Assembly: GCA_902623005.1 (NCBI GenBank)
Contig: CACNSC010000003.1
Location: 1-34,609 of the forward strand
Length of the DNA stretch: 34,609 nt
Reading direction: 5' to 3'
Origin: an uncultured Coxiella sp.
GTDB lineage: Bacteria > Pseudomonadota > Gammaproteobacteria > Coxiellales > Coxiellaceae
In this document: positions 1-7,539 of the stretch, piece after piece
How the letters are laid out: every line of letters begins with the position of its first letter
Position numbering within the stretch: the stretch's first letter is position 1
Notes under the pieces: model-generated
The model's database searches: none
Told to the model about the DNA's origin: nothing
Seen by the model: only the letters and a program-made list of their open reading frames with translations
Program-made: the position numbers and the translations under genes

Positions 1-230
1 TTAATAGTAGTTATTAACAACCAAAACCCCCGTGGATAACCCGTTTTTTTTGTTTATAAACATATACTTGCGTTTATTATAAGTGGCTGTAAAAGTGTTT
101 TATAATCTAAGCTAAAGTTGTGTAACGTTGTGCATAAATCAAAGGCAGTCTTGTCGCCTGTGTGTAACTGTATGAATCAAGAGCTTTACACAAAGTTAAT
201 GCACAGGTAGACCACAAGAAATAATGAAAA
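1..230. other. oriC: Candidate replication origin (DnaA-box cluster with AT-rich segment)
   Basis: This non-coding stretch holds one perfect match to the DnaA box TTATNCACA (129-137, minus strand, TTATGCACA) and four 8/9 matches: 31-39 minus (TTATCCACG), 51-59 minus, 159-167 minus and 197-205 plus. A run rich in A and T at about 41-110 could serve as an unwinding element. Five such 9-mers in about 175 bp is far above what I would expect by chance. Known origins pair DnaA boxes with an AT-rich unwinding region, and dnaA, dnaN, recF and gyrB lie within 26 kb. That this is the working origin is an inference. The left flank is outside the window, and the dnaA upstream region and the gyrB-recF gap are competing sites with fewer boxes. 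Confidence 0.5.
129..137 (-). promoter_or_regulatory. Perfect DnaA box in the left-edge cluster
   Basis: The plus strand reads TGTGCATAA, so the minus strand carries TTATGCACA, a full match to TTATNCACA. It is the best box of the cluster at 31-205. Confidence 0.55.
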
Positions 231-233
231 TAA

Positions 234-259
234 AACAATCAGATTGTTCTTTTTATTGT
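234..259. terminator. Bidirectional terminator-like hairpin
   Basis: AACAATC (234-240) and GATTGTT (242-248) are perfect inverted repeats around a single A, so the folded form has about a five-pair stem with a short loop. A T-rich run follows on the plus side (249-259), and on the minus strand the hairpin is followed by TTATTTTC. The position just past the stop of the leftward 774-aa gene fits a terminator for that gene. The stem is short and AT-rich, so the call is moderate. Confidence 0.4.
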
Positions 260-285
260 CAATTCGGGTCGTGCTGGTTAGGTTA

Positions 286-2610
286 TCATTTTGAACGAAA
301 GTTCAATGAAGTATTAGTTTTCGACGAAGACTCGAATGCGGTTATGAGTGAGAGGCTGACTAAAATGCCAGCTCCGAGAGTCATCCATTGAGTCGATGTT
401 AAATCACACCAAGACTGCCCAAGTGTCGCAATCCAGGATTGAGGTATCTCTGTTTGTGTGCCTACACTGTTGCTTATTGCCTGGTCTATTGTGTTATCAA
501 AGCTTGCGTTATGGTGAAAAAAAATACTTTTCTGCATATGTAACTCATCCCATTGATTCAGATCATTTTCTGAGCACGAGCGAGTTATACCCACCGCTGT
601 TTGTTGGTTGAACGGCTGTGGTGAATCACAGCTATCACGAATCTCATCAATTGTACTAATCTTTGAATGCAGAACCCGTTTTTTTCTATGTTGAGTTAAG
701 GGGCTGCGGTTTGTAAAGTATCGTGGGCTGTTAGATATCCCCAGTTTGAACCCGCCTTGTCCAAATATATCTGGAGACCCTGGATGGGGGTATAACGGTG
801 TCATGGATGTACTGCGAGTTAGGCCAATAGGTTTTAGCTGATTGGTTTTTTGAGAGTTTAAATACGTTTGAATCGTCTCAATTGTATTGAGATAGGATTT
901 ATTAAAAGATTCACTGATCATTTTGATTAGGAGATTCTGCTCCAGTGCAGTGGAATCTATCCAAATCTGCTCTGTCACCAGCGTCCGTGCTATTTGAATA
1001 TCTGCATAGCTACTCGAGTTTAGTTGATTTAATAAATAATCGGAGACTTGAAAACCTAATGTTGTTTTGTTGTTAAGCGTGAACCAGTTTAAAATCAAAG
1101 TCTGTTTATGCTTTATCTCATCCTGAGACACCGTATGATTTAGCTTTTTGAGAATGAAGTCGACAATGCTTTTCTTTAATTGTGGAATAAAGTTTTTTTT
1201 CAGTAGAATTTCAACTTGTTTGTAAAAAGAAGACTCTGATTGATAAACCTCACCCATAATTTCCCTACAAAAGGATTTTAATTCTTTTCGGTTTAATGCT
1301 TTTTTAACTGTGTTCCACACTTCAATCAGCAGGCTTTTCATGATAGGTGTGACAACACCAATGATCTCAAGAAACAAGTATATAACCTCTTTGTGATCAC
1401 TTTGCAGATAAATCCCCGAGGTACGAGTTGGGTCTAAAATTTTAAGTGTACTCAAGGGGAGTTTATGTGTTGATATTTTTACATCAGATAGCAAGTTGAT
1501 GAGTTGGTATTTGAAACTGATTTTAATGTCATCAATGTTGATGTTGTTGCAATGGATTGCTTGGTACTGACTCGCGTTAGTTTCAGACGACTGATACCAA
1601 TGCTGGGCGTTAACTAGCTGACTAAAAAACGCGATACCTTTTTCAATATTATTGGGTTCATCGCGACCAGAGTGGCATATGTATGTGAATAATGTGTGTT
1701 GTTTAATCTCTCTAATCATTTCAAGCATTGCTAACGACTCGAGTACGAGGTATTCATTAGACAAAGGTAAAACCTGCGGAGTGTCAATGCGGCTTTGCTC
1801 AATTTTTTTCTTTCTTTTTTGAGCGATATCACGGTGTGTTCTTAGAATATTGTGTTGCGTGGTGAAAATACGCTTAAGAGACTCGAAGACTGCGCCTGGA
1901 ATTAGATCATTATCGATTGCTTGATCCATTAGTGTCACGAACTGTATAACTGAAACATGATCTTTCAATTCGTTCTCTATAGAGCAATGCAAAGGCTCTG
2001 AGAGACTGTTTGATTCATAGTCACTTTTTAATTGACTGATAATATCAAACACATTTGAACGGATATCTTGTTTCTTGCCGGACTGATAGGGCAACGTTGT
2101 TTTATCCGTTTTGGGGCAATCAAATAATTGATGTATGATTCGAAATAAAGGTGTTAATTCACTTTCACTGACGTAATTTAAAAAAATTTCCTTCAGCGGT
2201 AAGATCGTTGGCCTCAGTGTAGTCGGCGTAATCTGGGTGTCGACTTCTGCGTCCAAAGATGAAAGGCGCTCTTGTCTTTCAAGGGATAGGTAATCGGATA
2301 ACCGAATATTTCGGATATTAGATTCTTTGAAGCCAAAATATTTAGCAACAGCAATAATATTAAATAAAAGTGCCGTGAATTCCCTTTGTTCCTGTTGAAA
2401 GCGCAAATAGTCAGAATGCTGTGAAATTGAGGGGCAATTAACGTCATCAATCAGTCCGGGTGTAATGAGAAAAAGAGGAAGTTGATTGGTATTCACGTCT
2501 TCACGCTGCGCTAGTGAAGCAAAAGTCATCCAGGTTAGAAACAACATGTCCAGTGCAGCTGAGTCTTCCTCATCGTGGCAAGGACTTATTAAGAGGGCTA
2601 ATCCAGACAT
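286..2610 (-). CDS. Large protein of unknown function with C-terminal membrane anchor
   Basis: I do not recognise this 774-aa protein. It has no signal peptide and no enzyme motif that I can name. Most of it (about residues 1-590) looks helical, with alternating hydrophobic and charged residues and a basic stretch near 262-272. Residues about 595-720 are rich in Ser, Thr and Pro and contain two similar segments, G-L-T-R-S-T-S (596-602) and G-I-T-R-S-C-S (674-680), plus several Ser-Pro dipeptides and a basic R-K-K-R patch. A single hydrophobic helix at about 742-760 leaves only 14 residues after it, which is the layout of a tail-anchored membrane protein. It diverges from the hybrid kinase gene across about 150 bp. 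A host-directed secreted protein is possible in a Legionellales-like organism, but this is inference only. The start ATG has no clear Shine-Dalgarno motif. Confidence 0.75.
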   Translation of the reverse strand: MSGLALLISPCHDEEDSAALDMLFLTWMTFASLAQREDVNTNQLPLFLITPGLIDDVNCPSISQHSDYLRFQQEQREFTALLFNIIAVAKYFGFKESNIRNIRLSDYLSLERQERLSSLDAEVDTQITPTTLRPTILPLKEIFLNYVSESELTPLFRIIHQLFDCPKTDKTTLPYQSGKKQDIRSNVFDIISQLKSDYESNSLSEPLHCSIENELKDHVSVIQFVTLMDQAIDNDLIPGAVFESLKRIFTTQHNILRTHRDIAQKRKKKIEQSRIDTPQVLPLSNEYLVLESLAMLEMIREIKQHTLFTYICHSGRDEPNNIEKGIAFFSQLVNAQHWYQSSETNASQYQAIHCNNINIDDIKISFKYQLINLLSDVKISTHKLPLSTLKILDPTRTSGIYLQSDHKEVIYLFLEIIGVVTPIMKSLLIEVWNTVKKALNRKELKSFCREIMGEVYQSESSFYKQVEILLKKNFIPQLKKSIVDFILKKLNHTVSQDEIKHKQTLILNWFTLNNKTTLGFQVSDYLLNQLNSSSYADIQIARTLVTEQIWIDSTALEQNLLIKMISESFNKSYLNTIETIQTYLNSQKTNQLKPIGLTRSTSMTPLYPHPGSPDIFGQGGFKLGISNSPRYFTNRSPLTQHRKKRVLHSKISTIDEIRDSCDSPQPFNQQTAVGITRSCSENDLNQWDELHMQKSIFFHHNASFDNTIDQAISNSVGTQTEIPQSWIATLGQSWCDLTSTQWMTLGAGILVSLSLITAFESSSKTNTSLNFRSK

Positions 2611-2726
2611 AATTCACGTTAAATGGACAATAATAAATTCATCATGGCAACGCTCTGTAAATTTTAATAGTTAAGATTCAATTAAATTAAATGCAAAAGG
2701 GCTATTTAAATGGGGTTAGTTGACTG

Positions 2727-2753
2727 TTGAGTCTATAGTCTATCTGATAAAAT
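2727..2753 (+). promoter_or_regulatory. Candidate promoter of the hybrid kinase gene
   Basis: An extended -10 element, TG-A-TAAAAT, lies at 2745-2753 with a weak -35 (TTGAGT, 2727-2732) 15 bp upstream. Transcription would start near 2760, leaving almost no leader for an ATG at 2764 but a 60-nt leader for the ATG at 2821, which supports the later start. Confidence 0.4.
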
Positions 2754-2820
2754 ATCGAAACTTATGGTACGACTGGATATGCGTCTGGTCTATTTTTCTC
2801 GAGAATGGAAGCGTACAACT

Positions 2821-4890
2821 ATGTCGCAGAGTACAAAGGTCAGCACTTGTTTTGATTTTCAATCCATCATCATGCAGATGCCTGCTCATATCTTCTGCGT
2901 TAGTCTTGACTACATTGTGATCGGATGTAACTTGAGTCAAGCCAAAAGCCTAGGGTTTAGTCATCCTAACGAACTACTTGGGCTTTCGCTTGACCAAATA
3001 TTATCACCATTAGCCTTTGATCAAGTTGCAAAAAACAACGACAAAGTTGTTGCTAGCAATACCTCGCTTGTTGTCGAAGAACCTTGTGAATTACCTGGAA
3101 TGGGGCTGAGAATATTTTTGTCAACCAAGTCACCTTTTAAAGATTCATCGGGGAAGGTGATTGGCGTGATTGGGGTTGCTCAAGACGTGACTGACATTAA
3201 ACATTACGAGCAGACGGCTTTAGAAAATGCGTATCAACAATTAACGTCATTTGAGCGAGATGCTAATTCAGCGAGCGAACTTTTATCCGAAATTACAGGT
3301 GTAACCTCAGTTCCAAAAACGGGTGCGCCTTTAGAGTACATGCATAAGATTACCAAGTATTATCAAGACTTGATTGCATTGATGCCTGGTCATGTCTATT
3401 GGATAGATAAGAATGGGCGAATATTGGGTTGTAACAATCGTCAGGCACACTCCTTCGGTTATCGTAGTTATCAAGATATCGTGGGTAAGCATTACCACGA
3501 TTTATTACCTAAAGACGAGGCCCAGATCCTTTTACAAATTAATCAAGCTGTCATGCACAACCAGCATGTTGTGACTCAAGAAGAAACTGGCACCATGGAA
3601 AATGGTTGCGTGAAAACCTATTTTTCAACCAAGTCTCCGTTATTTTCCGACAATGGTGAAGTGATTGGAATCTTGGGTACATCGCTTGATATCACGAAAA
3701 GGAAACAAATAGAGGATCAGTTACGAGAGTCTCAAAAAAAAGCTGAAGTTGCTAATCAAGCGAAAACAGAATTTCTAATGAATATGAGCCATGATCTGCG
3801 TACACCATTTAGTGGTATACTGGGCTTGTCACAGTTGCTATGTGATGAGGAAATTAACCCACAGAAAAAAGCCATACTCTCTGACATAGTGACGTCCGGC
3901 AAGCATTTATTAAATCTCTTGAATGAAATTATCGATTACACACGTGTTGAGACCGGCGAACAAACTGGTGAGTTTCATATTAATCAAGATCAAGTTGATT
4001 TGTTGGCATTAATTTATGAGGTATTGGGACTGTTTGCAGCAGAGGTGAAAAGAAAATCATTGCAAACAAGTGTTATTTATTCTGAAAAGATAGCAACTAT
4101 TTTTGTAACTGATAGGGTGATGTTACATCGTATTCTTCTCAATCTACTGAGTAATGCAGTTAAGTTCACCAAGCAAGGTAGTGTGAGTATAACGGTTGAG
4201 CCAATTGATCAAAGCTCTATTTCAATTGCTATTCACGATACCGGTATTGGAATGGCAGACGATGATTTAGGCAAGATTTTTGATAAATTCTCAAGAGTAA
4301 CCTTGGCACACGAAGGCTTTTATCAAGGTACTGGACTTGGATTAAGTTTAGTGCAACGCATGGTATCTTGTATGCAGGGGACGGTTAAAGTGGAAAGTCA
4401 GTTAGGACAAGGTACAACATTCACCTGTCTTTTGCCGATTAAACCACTCTCTCTAAATGATACCAATCATCCCCAAGAGAATATTATTATCAAACCAAGC
4501 AGCAATATAAAACCGATATTAACAACCATACAGACAGCCAACCCACGGGTACTGGTCGTCGAGGATGATTCAATTTCACAGCGTGTTGCTCAGTATCTAC
4601 TGGAGGCATACGGTTGTGAGGTGAACTTATCTACTACTGCTGAGCAGGCATGCAGCCATAAGATGCAATATTTTGATCTCGTCTTGATTGATTTAGGGCT
4701 ACCAGATCAGCCAGGAACCGTCGTCGCGCAACATATAAAAAATACCATTACTGATCCTCTTCAACGGCCAAAAATTGCGGCTTTAACCGCCTATGTTGAT
4801 TGTGAATTCATGCTGCAATATCGTCAAAATGGTTTCGATCATGTTCTTCAAAAACCACTTACCTTCACTGATAGTAGTGAGATTGTTTAG
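2821..4890 (+). CDS. Soluble hybrid sensor histidine kinase (PAS-PAS-HisKA-HATPase-REC)
   Basis: This is a cytosolic two-component sensor: no membrane segment is visible. From the start at 2821 (689 aa) the domains are PAS (about 13-125), PAS (about 182-300), a dimerisation/phosphoacceptor domain with the H box S-H-D-L-R-T-P (His324), an ATPase domain with N box (L-L-S-N-A-V-K-F), G1 (D-T-G-I-G-M) and G2 (G-T-G-L-G-L), and a C-terminal receiver with acidic E-D-D, phosphoacceptor Asp624 and Lys678. The protein ends about 11 residues after that Lys, so there is no Hpt domain. GGAAG sits 9 nt before the ATG at 2821; the in-frame ATG at 2764 lacks a Shine-Dalgarno and would lie right at the predicted transcript start. 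There is no adjacent response regulator gene, so the partner and the signal are unknown. Confidence 0.9.
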   Translation: MSQSTKVSTCFDFQSIIMQMPAHIFCVSLDYIVIGCNLSQAKSLGFSHPNELLGLSLDQILSPLAFDQVAKNNDKVVASNTSLVVEEPCELPGMGLRIFLSTKSPFKDSSGKVIGVIGVAQDVTDIKHYEQTALENAYQQLTSFERDANSASELLSEITGVTSVPKTGAPLEYMHKITKYYQDLIALMPGHVYWIDKNGRILGCNNRQAHSFGYRSYQDIVGKHYHDLLPKDEAQILLQINQAVMHNQHVVTQEETGTMENGCVKTYFSTKSPLFSDNGEVIGILGTSLDITKRKQIEDQLRESQKKAEVANQAKTEFLMNMSHDLRTPFSGILGLSQLLCDEEINPQKKAILSDIVTSGKHLLNLLNEIIDYTRVETGEQTGEFHINQDQVDLLALIYEVLGLFAAEVKRKSLQTSVIYSEKIATIFVTDRVMLHRILLNLLSNAVKFTKQGSVSITVEPIDQSSISIAIHDTGIGMADDDLGKIFDKFSRVTLAHEGFYQGTGLGLSLVQRMVSCMQGTVKVESQLGQGTTFTCLLPIKPLSLNDTNHPQENIIIKPSSNIKPILTTIQTANPRVLVVEDDSISQRVAQYLLEAYGCEVNLSTTAEQACSHKMQYFDLVLIDLGLPDQPGTVVAQHIKNTITDPLQRPKIAALTAYVDCEFMLQYRQNGFDHVLQKPLTFTDSSEIV

Positions 4891-4946
4891 TAATTTGAAA
4901 AGTGATAGTTTATTGAGTATTACAAAATAACACAGGGATTAGGACA

Positions 4947-5273
4947 ATGATTGACAGAATTAATCGATGGATTGCAGTCAATATGACACTAGCAATGGGT
5001 AGTATCTGGGCTTTCTATGGGTTTGTTATCTTCGGGCTGATTCCAGTGGTTATACCCTCCTTGGAACCTAGTTTATTATATTGGAGTAATTTTATTCAGC
5101 TAATATTTTTACCTGTAATTATGGTGGGTCAAAATGTTCTGGGAGCGTCATCGATAAAAAGAGCGGAACAAGATCATGAGTCACTACAACAGCTTGTCTT
5201 GGAGATGGGTTCGATAATTCGAGCAAATGAAGAAGAGTTAAGGCAATTAAAAGCTTTGATACGTCCGCAATAA
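4947..5273 (+). CDS. Small two-TM membrane protein with coiled-coil tail
   Basis: This 108-aa protein has two hydrophobic helices (about 13-38 and 43-66) followed by a charged tail (about 70-108) rich in Glu, Gln and Leu that looks like a coiled coil. The pattern Ser/Phe-Ile-Gln-Leu...Pro-Val-Ile-Met-Val-Gly-Gln-Asn in the second helix resembles a widespread family of small bacterial integral membrane proteins that I know only as hypothetical. It starts 56 nt after the kinase gene on the same strand and may be cotranscribed with it. AGGA lies just upstream of the ATG. No function can be assigned. Confidence 0.75.
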   Translation: MIDRINRWIAVNMTLAMGSIWAFYGFVIFGLIPVVIPSLEPSLLYWSNFIQLIFLPVIMVGQNVLGASSIKRAEQDHESLQQLVLEMGSIIRANEEELRQLKALIRPQ

Positions 5274-5301
5274 CTCAAATACTCAGATATTGACTCCTGT
5301 A

Positions 5302-6075
5302 GTGAAAAAAATAATTCATCTATTCACGATGTTATTAATTCCTGGTGTCATTATAGCTGACCAGCCAACTCCAAAGATTAAACTCTTCGATAATCACAAC
5401 ATAGCGCGCTCAACTAAAGCCATCGTCATTAACTGGAACTATTCAACATACAAGATTGAAAAGCAACTTGCAGGTATCGTTATTGATCAACCCCTTTTGA
5501 ATCATAACAATAAATTGGTTGCCTCTTATTTTTTTGATCAAAATAATATCGTACACATTTACCCACTCTGTAAGCAGAATTCATATCAATTAATTGATGT
5601 GCCATATGAATGTGTTTCTCTGATGTCACTGGTCAGAGATACTTTTCATCCCAAGAATATTATTGCGCTACAAACTGGTGGTCTTTCAGGAATGAGAAAG
5701 CAGGATTTACTATCTATTTATTCGATCAGAAACATTATTTTTGTTGATCGTTGTTACGCTGTTAAGCCAAGAATACCGTCATTGTTTCCAGATGCTAATA
5801 TGATATATACACAGTCATATTTAAGAGCACACAATCCAACTTATTGCGGTAGTAATTTACCAGTGTTGCAATCGTCAGATAGCCTATCAATCCCAATTGC
5901 CTTTAATCTTCAGAATATTGATAAAACAAGGTTATTGATTTTAGTCTGTGTCACAGATCTAGATACCGATGAGCAATTTCAGGCATTTGATGAATACCAG
6001 GAGACTAAAGAAGTTGCCGCACAGTTATTGGTTGATAAGTCTCAATTGATCTTACAAAGTCTGAACTCACTGTGA
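5302..6075 (+). CDS. Secreted protein of unknown function
   Basis: With a GTG start at 5302 the product is 257 aa and opens with a typical signal peptide: Met-Lys-Lys, a hydrophobic core, then a cleavage region near I-I-A-D-Q. A longer reading from TTG at 5290 adds four residues and weakens the signal. The mature part has five Cys residues spread through it and a Gly-rich turn, T-G-G-L-S-G, but I cannot match it to a named family. The C-terminal helix with conserved-looking Glu residues faintly recalls nucleoside phosphorylase folds, but no catalytic motif is visible. It lies 28 nt after the two-TM gene and converges on rsmB 36 nt away. Neither start has a good Shine-Dalgarno motif. Confidence 0.65.
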   Translation: MKKIIHLFTMLLIPGVIIADQPTPKIKLFDNHNIARSTKAIVINWNYSTYKIEKQLAGIVIDQPLLNHNNKLVASYFFDQNNIVHIYPLCKQNSYQLIDVPYECVSLMSLVRDTFHPKNIIALQTGGLSGMRKQDLLSIYSIRNIIFVDRCYAVKPRIPSLFPDANMIYTQSYLRAHNPTYCGSNLPVLQSSDSLSIPIAFNLQNIDKTRLLILVCVTDLDTDEQFQAFDEYQETKEVAAQLLVDKSQLILQSLNSL

Positions 6076-6111
6076 TAAAAAAAACATCATTCTAGGAGAT
6101 ATAACAGAAGA

Positions 6112-7488
6112 TTATGATTTGGTTTTTTGTAAGATGCTATAGAAGAAACCATCCGTTTCGTTTTCTGAGGGAAAACATTGGTGGCCGAATGGCAATGCTT
6201 TACCCACGGCTAACTTTGGCTTGATCAATTTTGAGTCACTGTGGTCTTTAAGGAATTGTTTTATCTGCGCTTCATTTTCTTGAGGTAGAATCGAACAAGT
6301 TGAGTAGATAAGACGCCCACCCGGTTTCAGCAGTGGCCATAGAGAATGCAATAAGTGCTTTTGTTGTTTTGTGATATGAGCAATGTCCTCAGGTGTACGA
6401 CATAGCTTAATGTCAGGGTGTCTTCGGATAACCCCGGTTGATGAGCATGGAGCATCCAATAAGATGCGATCATAAAGCTCACCGTCCCACCATTCTTTAC
6501 TGTGACATGCGTTAGCTAGGATCATTCGGCATGGATCACTGGAGAGCTGGAGCCGAATCATATTTTCTTTAATTTTCAGTAATCGCTTTGCATCCATATC
6601 AACAGCGACGACTTTTTTGAGTTTTGGTTCTACCTCAAGCATGTGACAGGTCTTGCTGCCGGGAGCAGCACAGGCATCCAAAACGGTTTGCTCAGGAGCA
6701 AGCGCCATAAGGTCAAGAATACGCTGTCCACTGACATCCTGAACACTGCTATATCCCTCACTGAACTTTGGGATCTCATTAACAGGTCTAGCATCTGACA
6801 AAAGGATACCGTCAGTGGTGTCATCACTGGCAGTTGCAGACAGCCCTTGTTCTTTTAGGAGTGTGATATATTCATGGCGTGATGTCTTTTGTCGATTGAC
6901 TCGAAGAAACAGCGGGGGGGGCTGATTATTTTGTTCCAGTATACTTTCCCACTCAGATGGCCAAGCCTCTTTTAATAGATCAATCAGCCAGCCAGGATGG
7001 GCATAACGAGCTTGAGGAATCTCATTTATTACTGAAATGATGGCTTTCTGTTTTTTTATAAATTTTCTGAGGACTTTGTTACACAAGCCTTTAGCCCAGA
7101 TTTTCTTTAGATTTTTAGCAGCAGCTACCGTTTCGTTAACGGCAGCATGATGTGGAGTCGATAAGTGTTGAATTTGATAGAGTCCAATAATCAAAAGACA
7201 GTGAATATCAGCGTGCTTGGCAGGTAGAGGCTCGTGAAGTAACTGGTTCAGGATTGCTTCTAATTGGAAATAATAACGGCAACAGCCAAAACAGACTTGT
7301 TTTATCCAACTGACTTGAGCCGAACTCATGTTTGCCAGTCCATCATGTGCAAAGCTGAGCGTGTTTTTTTTAATAACAACATCACGTAATAGATGCGCAG
7401 CAATAGCACGTTGTTGAGGACTACTAGTTGACTTCCCAGACGATGAGTTTGAACGTAACTTCTTTATTTGATTGAATATTTTTTCCAT
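6112..7488 (-). CDS. rsmB: 16S rRNA (cytosine(967)-C5)-methyltransferase RsmB
   Basis: RsmB methylates C967 of 16S rRNA using S-adenosylmethionine. The 458-aa protein has an N-terminal NusB-like RNA-binding domain (about 25-155) and a Rossmann-type methyltransferase domain (about 190-455). Visible motifs are the SAM-binding loop L-D-A-C-A-A-P-G-S-K-T (270-280), D-A-P-C-S-S-T-G with Cys348, and S-T-C-S with the catalytic Cys398. It is about 29 residues longer than I recall for the E. coli protein (429 aa), the extra being a Ser-rich N-terminus. It is 51 nt downstream of glyS on the same strand and could be the last gene of that transcript. In many relatives rsmB follows fmt instead, so the neighbour here differs. 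Confidence 0.95.
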   Translation of the reverse strand: MEKIFNQIKKLRSNSSSGKSTSSPQQRAIAAHLLRDVVIKKNTLSFAHDGLANMSSAQVSWIKQVCFGCCRYYFQLEAILNQLLHEPLPAKHADIHCLLIIGLYQIQHLSTPHHAAVNETVAAAKNLKKIWAKGLCNKVLRKFIKKQKAIISVINEIPQARYAHPGWLIDLLKEAWPSEWESILEQNNQPPPLFLRVNRQKTSRHEYITLLKEQGLSATASDDTTDGILLSDARPVNEIPKFSEGYSSVQDVSGQRILDLMALAPEQTVLDACAAPGSKTCHMLEVEPKLKKVVAVDMDAKRLLKIKENMIRLQLSSDPCRMILANACHSKEWWDGELYDRILLDAPCSSTGVIRRHPDIKLCRTPEDIAHITKQQKHLLHSLWPLLKPGGRLIYSTCSILPQENEAQIKQFLKDHSDSKLIKPKLAVGKALPFGHQCFPSENETDGFFYSILQKTKS

Positions 7489-7539
7489 ATTTTGGCAGTG
7501 TAGGGTAAAAGATTATCGAAGTCTAGCCGGCCTTTATGT

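Noticed and set aside
396-611. A 71-codon frame antisense to the 774-aa gene
   Set aside because: It lies entirely opposite the Ser/Thr-rich part of the larger gene, with no ribosome binding site.
5302-6075. Purine nucleoside phosphorylase-like enzyme
   Set aside because: Only a vague C-terminal resemblance; no phosphate- or base-binding motif is visible, and the protein carries a signal peptide.
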